In this document: piece after piece, positions 51,870-60,077 of the stretch
Layout of the letters: each line of letters opens with the position of its first letter
Numbering within the stretch: the stretch's first letter is position 1
Assembly (NCBI GenBank): GCA_044372405.1
Contig: JBILRW010000003.1
Coordinates: forward strand, 19,565-83,564
Reading direction: 5' to 3'
DNA from: CANGYM01 sp044372405
GTDB taxonomy: Bacteria > Pseudomonadota > Alphaproteobacteria > JAJTHO01 > CANGYM01
Length of the DNA: 64,000 nucleotides
Made by a program: the position numbers and the translations under genes
Notes under the pieces: generated by a model
The model's database searches: none
Told to the model about the DNA's origin: nothing
Seen by the model: only the letters and a program-made list of their open reading frames with translations

Positions 51870-51906
51870 TGTTTCTGGCCAGCGATCCGTTACGCCGGAG
51901 CCCCCT

Positions 51907-53286
51907 TTATCCCACAATTTTCTGACGCAGCGTTTGGATCTCCTCAGAAAAATCAGGATCATGATCCATAATTTGCCGGACTTTGCGAACGGCGTACATG
52001 ACGGTGGTGTGATCTTTGCCCCCGTAGTATTTGCCGATTTCTGGTAAGGAAAAGGCGGTGAATTCCTTGGCCATAAACATCGCCACCTGGCGGGGGCGGG
52101 CAATGGTGCGTAGGCGGGTGCTGGCCAAAATATCACTTAAACTTAACCGATAGTGATCGGCCACAACCTTGGTGAGGGAATCCAGCGTCACTGGTTTGGA
52201 CTGGGACCGCAGCATATCGCGCAGTTGAATCCGTGTGCTCTCAATGGTAATGGGGGCGGCTGATAATTCGGCGTGGGCCGTGATACGGTTCAAGGCGCCC
52301 TCCAGCTCCCGAACATTGGACGTGATGGATTCCGCCAAAAACGCCAAGACATTTTGGGGTATGGGAATCCCCAGGGCGTCGGCTTTGTTTTGTAAAATGC
52401 CCAGACGCAATTCATAGCTGGTGGGATGAATATCAGCCACCAAGCCCCAAGCCAGACGGGATTTCAGGCGCTCGTGAATCCCCTCCAGGTCCGAGGGGGA
52501 TTTATCCGCTGAAATAATCACCTGTCGGTTTTGATCAATCAGGGCGTTAAAGGTATGGAAAAACTCTTCCTGGGTGGAGTTTTTATCGCTGATAAACTGA
52601 ACATCATCAATCATCAGGACATCGACGGAGCGAAACATTTCCTTAAACGCCATGGTGTCCTTAAACCGAATCGCCCGCACAAATTCGTACATGAATTTTT
52701 CCGCCGACAAATAAACCACCCGACGTTCCGGAGTTTTTTCCGCAATGTGCCAAGCAATGGCATGCATCAGATGGGTTTTACCCAAACCCACGCCCCCATA
52801 CAAAAAGAGCGGATTAAAATTCACCACATCGGCATCCGCAATACGTCGCGCCGCTGAAAACGCCAATTCGTTGGATTTCCCCACAACAAAGGTATCAAAT
52901 GTTAACCGGGGATCCAGTTGAATCGAATAACGGGACAAATCTGCGGACGAGCTGGAGGCACTCAGCGAGGGCAAAGGCATCCCCACGGGCGGTGTTTCCA
53001 AAAGGGCGGGATTGATCGTGGTGTTGGCAGAAAGGGGGGAATGACCCTCCCCCACATCAATGGTGATGTCGGTAAGGGTTGGGTTTAACCGACGGACGAA
53101 AAAACGAATACGGTCCGTATAATGACTTTCAATCCATTTTCTGGCCAAGGTACTGGGGGCGATCAAACGCAAGCGATGTTCATCGGCCTGGGAAAATACG
53201 ATGGGGCGAATCCAGCTGTCAAAAGCCGCCTGGCCCAGCTCGCGCCGCAGAGAATCCTGAACCGTTTGCCACTGCTGCTGATTCAA
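51907..53286 (-). CDS. dnaA: Chromosomal replication initiator protein DnaA
   Basis: DnaA binds oriC boxes and opens DNA. From TTG 53286 the protein has 459 residues: domain I (QQQWQTVQDSLRRELGQAAFDSWIRPI), linker, domain III AAA+ with Walker A GGVGLGKT (164-171) and Walker B VLMIDDVQF, and domain IV with the signature GKYYGGKDHTTVMYAVRKV. TTG 53286 is chosen because GGGAGG lies 7 bp upstream; a TTG 57 bp earlier lacks this. No perfect TTATCCACA box is seen in the flanking gaps. rpsT is upstream on the same strand. Confidence 0.96.
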   Translation of the reverse strand: MNQQQWQTVQDSLRRELGQAAFDSWIRPIVFSQADEHRLRLIAPSTLARKWIESHYTDRIRFFVRRLNPTLTDITIDVGEGHSPLSANTTINPALLETPPVGMPLPSLSASSSSADLSRYSIQLDPRLTFDTFVVGKSNELAFSAARRIADADVVNFNPLFLYGGVGLGKTHLMHAIAWHIAEKTPERRVVYLSAEKFMYEFVRAIRFKDTMAFKEMFRSVDVLMIDDVQFISDKNSTQEEFFHTFNALIDQNRQVIISADKSPSDLEGIHERLKSRLAWGLVADIHPTSYELRLGILQNKADALGIPIPQNVLAFLAESITSNVRELEGALNRITAHAELSAAPITIESTRIQLRDMLRSQSKPVTLDSLTKVVADHYRLSLSDILASTRLRTIARPRQVAMFMAKEFTAFSLPEIGKYYGGKDHTTVMYAVRKVRQIMDHDPDFSEEIQTLRQKIVG

Positions 53287-53398
53287 AGGAAGCCTCCCTA
53301 CGCCATTGTTGACTGTATCATAAATCCGGAAACCCGGTCGCAAAGCTATTGGAGCTGAAACCCCAAAAAAACTATCTGTCAGTAGTTAAAGAAAACGC

Positions 53399-53665
53399 CT
53401 AAGCGGACAAAGCCGCCACGCGGGCATGAAGACCCGAAATACGACGCGCCGCCGTGTTTTTATGCAAAACACCCTTCGTCACGCCCCGGTGGATTTCGGG
53501 CTGGGCCAGGAGAAACGCCTGACGCGCGGCCTCTGCATTGCCGGCAAGGACAGCGTCCTCCACATGACGAATAAAGGTTTTGATACGACTGACCCGGGCC
53601 CGACGAACTTCCGTGCGCTTAATGGTCTGACGGGCCCGTTTCAGGGCAGATTTGTGATTAGCCAT
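53399..53665 (-). CDS. rpsT: 30S ribosomal protein S20
   Basis: S20 binds 16S rRNA early in 30S assembly. The 88-residue basic protein begins MANHKSALKRARQTIKRTEV and has KGVLHKNTAARRISGLHARV near the C-terminus, both diagnostic. The order rpsT then dnaA is common in alphaproteobacteria. The 112-bp gap to dnaA carries no evident gene. Confidence 0.96.
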   Translation of the reverse strand: MANHKSALKRARQTIKRTEVRRARVSRIKTFIRHVEDAVLAGNAEAARQAFLLAQPEIHRGVTKGVLHKNTAARRISGLHARVAALSA

Positions 53666-53731
53666 AATGAGACAACTCTACTTTGCTTTCCAAAAGTTCT
53701 CCTGTTGTACCCCGGGCCGTCTTCCAGGTCA

Positions 53732-53761
53732 AGAGGGCAATTGCTCTCTGAATTGCCCTCT
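53732..53761. other. 11-bp stem-loop downstream of uvrD
   Basis: AGAGGGCAATT and AATTGCCCTCT flank an 8-nt loop between uvrD and rpsT. No T-run follows on the minus strand, so it may be a weak terminator or processing site. Confidence 0.5.
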
Positions 53762-53780
53762 GACAAAGCGTCCCCTGACA

Positions 53781-56051
53781 TCATCCCTCTACCCATTTGG
53801 CCATCACCGTTCGGGTCAGGCCATCATCCAAAAAGGTCACCTCCAGTTTATCAGCATCCAGGATGGTGGCAACGACGCCCGGACCGTAACTGTTGTGCCG
53901 AACCGTTTGGCCGGGGCGAAAGGCCACCGTGGCGGCGGGGTTTTTGTGGGATGCGGCAAACGCCTGGCGCATGCCCTGGGTCCGTGAGGGATTGTACAGC
54001 GGTAAAATCGGGATGCTATCCTGGGATTCTTCCCAAACGTCCAGGGTTTTGGCGCTGCGGCCGCCGCCATATTGGCCAAAGGCACCGGGCGATCCAGCGG
54101 CTTTGTTATGGTTATGATGGTGAATATGGGCGCTGGGCAATTCCTGTAAAAACCGTGATGGGGGATTGTATTGCCAGCTGTTGAATTTCCGGCGGCTGTT
54201 GGCATAGCTGATAATGGCCTGTTTGCGGGCGCGGGTCAGGCCGACATAGGCCAGGCGGCGTTCTTCCTCCACCCCCTTATCCCCTGATTCATCAATGGCG
54301 CGTTGGTTGGGAAAAATACCTTCTTCCCATCCAGGCAGGAAAACGGTGTCGAATTCCAGTCCCTTGGCCGCGTGCATGGTCATGATGGACACTTTATCGC
54401 CGTCCCCTGCCTCCGCCGTATCGGCCACCAGCATGACGTGTTCTAAAAAAGTATTCAGGCTGTCAAAGGCATGCAGGGCCGTTACCAATTCCTTTACGTT
54501 ATCCAAACGCGCCTCAGCATCCGGCGTTTTGGTTTCTTTCCACATGGCGGTATAGCCGGATTCATCCAGGATCATGGCCATCATTTCGGCGGGGGAGCAT
54601 CGGCTTAACTGATTCCGCCAGCCCTCTACCATCATCACAAACTGTTGCAACGGCTTACCGCCCCGGCCAAACAATTCGCCCGTTTGGTTTTTTTGCAGCA
54701 GAAGGCGATAAATGGATATCCCCAAACGCTCGGCCTCCGCCGCCAAGGTTTGCACGGTGGTGGATCCAATGCCGCGTTTGGGCAGATTGATAATGCGGTC
54801 CAGGGCCAGATCATCGTCAATTTGGGTGGTCAGGCGCAAATACGCCAAAGCATCCCGAATTTCCTGCCGATCATAAAACCGCAGGCCGCCGATGACCTGA
54901 TAGGGAATGGCGGCATTCATCAGGGCCTCTTCCAGCTCCCGCGTTTGAAAGCTGGCCCGCACCAACAGGGCCATTTGGCCCAAAGGATGGCCACTGGCGG
55001 CACGTTTTTCGATGGATTTGGCCAGCAGACGAGATTCCTCCGCCGAATCCCAAACATGGTGCACGGCGATTTTTTCCCCCGTTTGATCGTCCGTCCACAG
55101 GGTTTTTCCCAAACGTCCTTGATTGTTTTGAATCAAATGGGATGCGGCTGTGAGAATCGTTTGGGTTGAGCGATAATTTTGTTCCAGCTTAATAACTTTC
55201 GCACCCGGAAAATCCTGATCAAAGCGCAGGATATTGTCCACCTCGGCCCCGCGCCATCCGTAAATGGATTGATCATCATCCCCGACACAGCACAAATTGC
55301 CGTGCCCCTGGGCCAACAAACGCAGCCATAAATATTGGGACACGTTGGTGTCCTGATACTCATCCACCAGAATATAGCGGAATTGTTGTTGGTAGTGGCG
55401 CAGGACCTCAGGAAAATCCCGAAACAACACCAGACACAGCAAAATCATATCGCCAAAATCCAGGGCGTTGAGGTTTTTCAGTCGCGCCTGATAATCCTGA
55501 TAAAACCGTATGGCTTTACCGCGCAGTTCTTTTTTCTGTTCACTGGCGGGCACATCAGCGGGCAGCCAGCCGCGATCCTTCCACCGCTGAATCACACTGC
55601 TGACAACGCGGGGGGGGCAGGCTTTTTCATCCAGACCGTAATCTTTCAAAAGCCCCTTGATGATCCGCAGTTGATCATCGGTATCCAAAATGGTGAAGTT
55701 TTCCGTATACCCCAATTTATCAATATGTTGCCGCAAAATACGGGCGCACAGGGCATGAAAGGTCCCCAGCCACAGGCCCCCCACAGCATCCCCCACCATG
55801 GCGTGAATCCGGTGACGCATTTCCGTGGCCGCCTTGTTGGTAAAGGTCACTGCCAGAATGCGAGAGGCATAGACATCATAATCCTGAATCAAATGCGCCA
55901 AACGCGTGGTCAGCACACGGGTTTTTCCCGTCCCCGCGCCGGCCAGAACCAAAACGGGTCCCTGTACGGCCTGCACCGCCGCAGCCTGTTCGGGGTTTAA
56001 TCCTTCACAAAGGGAGACAGCCGGTCTTTCGGCAACAAGATTTTCGGTCAT
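53781..56051 (-). CDS. uvrD: DNA helicase II (UvrD/PcrA)
   Basis: UvrD is a 3'-5' SF1 helicase for mismatch and excision repair. The 756-residue protein has LNPEQAAAV (Q motif), Walker A GAGTGKT (38-44), VTFTNKAATEMRHR, VDEYQDTN, GDDDQSIYGWRGA, NYRST, TMHAAKGLEFDTVF and YVGLTRA. The C-terminal tail with FRPGQTVRHNSYGPGVV and a Tudor-like end is typical of PcrA/UvrD. ATG 56051 is the family start. Confidence 0.96.
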   Translation of the reverse strand: MTENLVAERPAVSLCEGLNPEQAAAVQAVQGPVLVLAGAGTGKTRVLTTRLAHLIQDYDVYASRILAVTFTNKAATEMRHRIHAMVGDAVGGLWLGTFHALCARILRQHIDKLGYTENFTILDTDDQLRIIKGLLKDYGLDEKACPPRVVSSVIQRWKDRGWLPADVPASEQKKELRGKAIRFYQDYQARLKNLNALDFGDMILLCLVLFRDFPEVLRHYQQQFRYILVDEYQDTNVSQYLWLRLLAQGHGNLCCVGDDDQSIYGWRGAEVDNILRFDQDFPGAKVIKLEQNYRSTQTILTAASHLIQNNQGRLGKTLWTDDQTGEKIAVHHVWDSAEESRLLAKSIEKRAASGHPLGQMALLVRASFQTRELEEALMNAAIPYQVIGGLRFYDRQEIRDALAYLRLTTQIDDDLALDRIINLPKRGIGSTTVQTLAAEAERLGISIYRLLLQKNQTGELFGRGGKPLQQFVMMVEGWRNQLSRCSPAEMMAMILDESGYTAMWKETKTPDAEARLDNVKELVTALHAFDSLNTFLEHVMLVADTAEAGDGDKVSIMTMHAAKGLEFDTVFLPGWEEGIFPNQRAIDESGDKGVEEERRLAYVGLTRARKQAIISYANSRRKFNSWQYNPPSRFLQELPSAHIHHHNHNKAAGSPGAFGQYGGGRSAKTLDVWEESQDSIPILPLYNPSRTQGMRQAFAASHKNPAATVAFRPGQTVRHNSYGPGVVATILDADKLEVTFLDDGLTRTVMAKWVEG

Positions 56052-56071
56052 GGGAATAATCCTTCTCTATC

Positions 56072-56098
56072 ACCCCTCCTCTTTACCATAAGGAGGGG
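56072..56098. other. Stem-loop between uvrD and the NTF2-like gene
   Basis: CCCCTCCT and AGGAGGGG form an 8-bp stem around a 10-nt loop. There is no adjacent T-run; its role is unclear. Confidence 0.45.
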
Positions 56099-56153
56099 CG
56101 TCGGTGGGAAAATGTTTGCAGTGAGGAGAAAATCCTATGCCGATGGCTGTACT

Positions 56154-56645
56154 TTAGGGAGCTTTGGAAGAGTGGTGCTCCACAATCAACCAACCTTTGG
56201 CACCTTTTTCAAAAACAAAGCTGTAACGCGCCGGAATTTTCACCGTTTTGTCTCCATCCTGAAACTGGAAGGTATACAAACCACTCACCACGGCCGTGTT
56301 TTCATCCAGAACATTGATGAATTGTTTGGTGACGGTGGCGGAGAGTTCCGGCCTGGCCAGGAGCCCCTTAAAATACGTCAAGCGATCTTGTTGGTTGGTA
56401 ATGGGGGCGGCCTGTAGGGTGGCGAGAAGAACAGCATTATCGGCATACAAGCTGACAATTTTTTCGGGATCCCCACTGGATAAAGCCGTTCGCCACTGGG
56501 CAAAAGCGTCACTAACGTCTTTTTCGTTATTGGCCAATTGGTTATTGGTCAATTCATCATTGGCTAATGCCGGTGTTGCCATGGTGATGACAAAAACCAG
56601 GCATAGCCCTAAAAAAAAGCCTGAAAAAAGGTTTGTCTTTTTCAT
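56154..56645 (-). CDS. Secreted SnoaL/NTF2-like (SgcJ/EcaC-type) protein
   Basis: This 163-residue protein has a signal peptide (FSGFFLGLCLVFVITMATPALA) and then a cone-shaped NTF2-like domain: VSDAFAQWRTALSSGDPEKIVSLYADNAVLLATL, YFKGLLARPELSATV, VVSGLYTFQF and GWLIVEHHSSKAP. It resembles SgcJ/EcaC or DUF4440 proteins. Enzymatic role is unknown. An AsnAsn-rich duplicated patch (NNQLANNE) follows the signal. It probably has its own promoter in the 124-bp gap upstream. Confidence 0.78.
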   Translation of the reverse strand: MKKTNLFSGFFLGLCLVFVITMATPALANDELTNNQLANNEKDVSDAFAQWRTALSSGDPEKIVSLYADNAVLLATLQAAPITNQQDRLTYFKGLLARPELSATVTKQFINVLDENTAVVSGLYTFQFQDGDKTVKIPARYSFVFEKGAKGWLIVEHHSSKAP

Positions 56646-56769
56646 GTCGAATTTCCTTTATTGGTTATGGTTTTACGCTGCCTATGTATCCTATAGAACC
56701 TTGATAGGGGCCGCAAGGACTATGATCGTGCTAAATAATTGCTGGCGGCCCCTTTACCAAACCACCCCT

Positions 56770-57741
56770 CTACCCCCCCCTTTCCGCCAGAACCTGAAGA
56801 ATCTCCCGAAAGGCCGCGTGAATGGGGGCGGGGCCGGGGAGGGTGGCCAGGGCGGCCTCGGCCTGGCGGGTGTGGTGCAGAACCAGGCGGTGCATATCGA
56901 TAAAAACGTCGTGTTGTGTCATCAGGTCCTTTATGGTGGGCAGGGCTGTGTGACGCTGGTCTTCGTTATGAATCAGGGTCTGCATCCAGGTTTTTTGGGA
57001 TTCAGGGGCACGCTGATAAAGGGTCAGCCAGGGCCAGGTGACTTTGCCCTCAAAAAAATCCTTCCCCACCGTTTTGCCCAGCGGGCCCGCATCGGCGGTG
57101 TAATCCAGCAGGTCATCCTGCAATTGAAACGCCAGCCCCAAATGCAAGCCCAACCGGCGCAAGGCATCGCATGTGCCTTGGGGAGCCTGCGCCAAATACC
57201 CGGTGACTTCGCAGGCGGCGGCAAACAGCTCGGCCGTTTTGCGCTCAATAATATTGAAATAATGCTCTTCGGTCACGGTTAGGTTTTTCAGCGACAAGAG
57301 TTGCAACACCTCGCCCTCGGCAATGCGGGAGGACGCCCGGGCCAGAATCTCCAGCACCTTCAGCGTTTCCGTTTGCACCATCAACTGAAACGCGCGACTG
57401 AACAAAAAATCCCCCACCAGCACGTTGGCGGCATTGCCCCACACCAGGCGGGCACTGGTTTTGCCCCGGCGTTCCTCCGCCTGATCCACAACATCATCAT
57501 GCAAAAGTGTGGCGGTATGAATACATTCCACGGCGGCGGCCAGGGGATAATGATGGGAGCCTTCATAATTGAGCAATCCGGCACAAGCCAGGGTCAAGAG
57601 GGGGCGGATTCGTTTCCCCCCTGCATCCAATAAATAGTGCGATAAATCAGGGATCAAGGCAATGCCAGAGGATACATTTTCCGACAGCAGGGCCTCAACC
57701 TTCATCATATCATCGGCAAAGATCTGGCTGAGGGCGTCCAT
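56770..57741 (-). CDS. Polyprenyl (octaprenyl-like) diphosphate synthase
   Basis: This trans-prenyltransferase builds the isoprenoid chain used by UbiA. The 323-residue protein has GGKRIRPLLTL, the first Asp-rich motif DDVVD (82-86) with the downstream RRGK and VWGN, and the second motif QLQDDLLDY followed by GKTVGKDFFEGKVTWP. The residues before the first DDxxD (HTATLLH) are small, consistent with a long product (C40-C50). Chain length is inferred. It is divergent from the TPR lipoprotein gene. Confidence 0.92.
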   Translation of the reverse strand: MDALSQIFADDMMKVEALLSENVSSGIALIPDLSHYLLDAGGKRIRPLLTLACAGLLNYEGSHHYPLAAAVECIHTATLLHDDVVDQAEERRGKTSARLVWGNAANVLVGDFLFSRAFQLMVQTETLKVLEILARASSRIAEGEVLQLLSLKNLTVTEEHYFNIIERKTAELFAAACEVTGYLAQAPQGTCDALRRLGLHLGLAFQLQDDLLDYTADAGPLGKTVGKDFFEGKVTWPWLTLYQRAPESQKTWMQTLIHNEDQRHTALPTIKDLMTQHDVFIDMHRLVLHHTRQAEAALATLPGPAPIHAAFREILQVLAERGG

Positions 57742-57790
57742 AACCGTTTTTTTTCTGGCATTGCTTCCTTTTCTGTTTTAGGGTGGGGGC

Positions 57791-58699
57791 ATGTCAAGAC
57801 CTTTCCCGTTTTTCCGTGCTTTTTTTGTTTTGTTGGTCCTGTTTTCCGGATCAGCCTGCGCGTTAAAGGAAGAAGCGTATCGTAACGCCGCGAATAGTGA
57901 GGCCTCAGACTCCCTGACCCGTATCGCCGATTCGTCTTTTCAGGCCGAAAATTACCCCCCCGCGCTGGATCTTTATTTACGGGCGTATAAGAAAAAGCCC
58001 GATGATGCCACGCTGGAGAAAATCGCCATTACGTACGCCCGCATGGGGAATGTGGGGGCGTCGTATCAGGCCTATGCCATGCTGAACCAAAAAAACCCCA
58101 AAAATACATTGTATCTGAAAAATCTGGCCCAGGCGGCTTTTTATGCCGAAGATTTTAAAGCCAGCCAAAAATATTATCAGCAATTGTTGCTGCTGGATCC
58201 CAGCGATGGGAACCGTTTGGGCGCGGGCGTGGTGGAGGATGTGTTGGGGAATCATGACGCCGCCCAAGGATACTATCGTCAGGTCATCACGCGCAGCCCC
58301 CGAAACCTGAATGCCAAAAACAATTTGGGGCTTTCTCAGCTGTTGCAGGGCCAGTTGGACGAGGCCGAAACGACCTTTAAGGGCCTAACTGAACGCGCCG
58401 ACAGTGAACCCCGGTTTGATATGAATTTGGCCTTTGTGTACGGCGTTTCGGGCAATTCTGCGGGGGCGGAAGCGGTGCTGAAACGCTATCTTTCCCCGGA
58501 TCAAGTGGCATCCACATTGCAGTTTTATCAGGATTACGCTTTGCTGAATAATGAACAGCGTCGGCGGGTGGTGTATGGATTCCCCGAAAACACCGAAACA
58601 TCCACCGTCCCTGTACCGACTGAAGGACCCCTGAAATCCATTTTGGCCCCGCAGGGAGATACCCCTGAGGAGAAAAAGACACCAAGCCCTAATTTGTAG
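57791..58699 (+). CDS. TPR lipoprotein-like protein
   Basis: This 302-residue product has an N-terminal hydrophobic segment ending in a lipobox-like SGSAC (Cys near residue 23), then about five tetratricopeptide units (QAENYPPALDLYLRAYKKKPDD, ARMGNVGASYQAYAMLNQKNP, AEDFKASQKYYQQLLLLDPSDG, GNHDAAQGYYRQVITRSPRN, LLQGQLDEAETTFKGLTERAD). It resembles TadD-type pilus-assembly lipoproteins, but no tad genes neighbour it. The C-terminal tail is Pro/Glu-rich. It overlaps the convergent membrane gene by 11 bp. Confidence 0.78.
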   Translation: MSRPFPFFRAFFVLLVLFSGSACALKEEAYRNAANSEASDSLTRIADSSFQAENYPPALDLYLRAYKKKPDDATLEKIAITYARMGNVGASYQAYAMLNQKNPKNTLYLKNLAQAAFYAEDFKASQKYYQQLLLLDPSDGNRLGAGVVEDVLGNHDAAQGYYRQVITRSPRNLNAKNNLGLSQLLQGQLDEAETTFKGLTERADSEPRFDMNLAFVYGVSGNSAGAEAVLKRYLSPDQVASTLQFYQDYALLNNEQRRRVVYGFPENTETSTVPVPTEGPLKSILAPQGDTPEEKKTPSPNL

Positions 58700-59366
58700 T
58701 GGCTTTTTCCGGAACCGTTTCAGCTTTGCTCTCATCAGGTATGGGAATAAACACAGGATCCCCCGCCACCAGGGAATACCGGAAAGACGTTGATTTTTGT
58801 TTTTTCAGGATGATCAATCGCGCCAGATAAACACTATACCCCGCGATGGGCAAAAGGCTGATGCCCAAACAGACCCAAAACCCATAAAGTCCTAACAGTG
58901 TTGAAAAAGCCCCAAGACCCGCCAACAGAGCGATGGTGTTTTTCAGGCTTCGGTTCAGTTCTTTCTCACTGTATTGGCTGGCGTATTCAATATCGTACCG
59001 CTTTTTGCTCAGCGTCATGGGGGCCAGACGCATCTGGGGACGCAGGCTTTGGAAGCGCTTGTTTTCATCCAGTTTCAGCTTTAACCGCCAACCCGCAATC
59101 ATCATCACCAGCAGAGGTAGCGTCACAACACCAATGACGACCAGCAGCAAGCACGCAATCAAAATCCCCACAATAATGGCAACATAGGTGGGATGCATGA
59201 AGGGAGCTTCCCATTGATCCTTCACGCTTTTTGTAACGACGTATCCAACGCCGCCCCGTTTGTGGGCAAAGGGGTGGATCAAAAATTCTCCTTGGCGGGT
59301 GGGCCGGACACACACCCGGTAATGGTGTCGCCGCATGCGAGACGTCATCCAAAAGGGGTAAATCAT
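58689..59366 (-). CDS. Membrane protein with RGGVGYVV motif (paralog 1)
   Basis: I do not know this family. The 225-residue protein has a soluble N-terminus with RQGEFLIHPFAHKRGGVGYVV, two hydrophobic segments near residues 62-92 (AIIVGILIACLLLVVIGVV, LPLLVMMIAG), a cytoplasmic-looking basic stretch, and two more around 142-185. It is a tandem paralog of the next gene upstream: both have RM(R/K)(R/K) at the start, a GxFLxxPF patch, RGGVGYxV and the same four-helix layout. The start ATG overlaps the upstream stop (ATGA), so they form an operon. Confidence 0.75.
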   Translation of the reverse strand: MIYPFWMTSRMRRHHYRVCVRPTRQGEFLIHPFAHKRGGVGYVVTKSVKDQWEAPFMHPTYVAIIVGILIACLLLVVIGVVTLPLLVMMIAGWRLKLKLDENKRFQSLRPQMRLAPMTLSKKRYDIEYASQYSEKELNRSLKNTIALLAGLGAFSTLLGLYGFWVCLGISLLPIAGYSVYLARLIILKKQKSTSFRYSLVAGDPVFIPIPDESKAETVPEKATTN

Positions 59367-60007
59367 GACGGGTGACTCTCATGGGGGGGCAAAAGGCCCT
59401 CGGTCCTTCCCAGCGATAATCCCCGCGCTTTCCATCGGGACGTGGCCAGCATAAAGGCCCGATACCCATAGTATCCCGTCATCAAGGCCGCGAGAAAAAG
59501 AACCATCAGCTGCTGGCGCACGTTATGTTCCGTAAAGCCATAAACAGCGGTTCCAATCAAAAGAATCAGCAAAAATAACGCAAAAAGGGAAAGAATGACA
59601 ATATAAAAACGGGAAACCTGCAAAGATCGCTCTATCCAGTACCGTTTCAACGTCAACCGATGGGGCAGGGGGGTTAGGCTGGAAAGAAACCGCTCAAAAC
59701 GCCGTTTTTGCCAGTCATAATTCAGAAACCCAAGCCAAAGGCCCAGGCCCATCCCCAAAAGCGATCCGATGGTATCATAATCAAAAAGCCACGCAATCAC
59801 CAGGCCCAGCAATAATGTGGGCACAAACACAAAAGAAAACGGGTCCCAGTCGGCGGCCTTGGCCTGGTCCAGGTCTGCCGCTTTGACGGCATACCCCACA
59901 CCCCCCCGATGATGATCAAAGGGAAAATAAAGAAAATCCCCCCCCGCGCTGGGGCAGGGCCGCAGGCGAATTTCCGTGCGTTTTTTCATCCGGCGATTAA
60001 AAAACAT
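59363..60007 (-). CDS. Membrane protein with RGGVGYAV motif (paralog 2)
   Basis: This 214-residue paralog of the downstream gene has GGDFLYFPFDHHRGGVGYAV in the N-terminal domain, then paired hydrophobic segments (FVFVPTLLLGLVIAWLF, IGSLLGMGLGLWLGFL) and a second pair near residues 133-185 (FYIVILSLFALFLLILLIG, LMVLFLAALMTGYYGY). ATG 60007 has AAAGG about 8 bp upstream. The function is unknown. It is divergent from the GT-C-like gene, with only 70 bp between start codons, so the two may be co-regulated. Confidence 0.75.
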   Translation of the reverse strand: MFFNRRMKKRTEIRLRPCPSAGGDFLYFPFDHHRGGVGYAVKAADLDQAKAADWDPFSFVFVPTLLLGLVIAWLFDYDTIGSLLGMGLGLWLGFLNYDWQKRRFERFLSSLTPLPHRLTLKRYWIERSLQVSRFYIVILSLFALFLLILLIGTAVYGFTEHNVRQQLMVLFLAALMTGYYGYRAFMLATSRWKARGLSLGRTEGLLPPHESHPS

Positions 60008-60077
60008 CGTGGTACCTTTTTCTTTTTTGTGTATACGATGTTTTCCTAAATTACAATCAGGGTGTAAACAAATCGTT

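Noticed and set aside
53287..53398. oriC beside dnaA
   Set aside because: No perfect DnaA boxes or A/T-rich unwinding region were seen in the short dnaA-rpsT gap; many alphaproteobacteria have oriC elsewhere.
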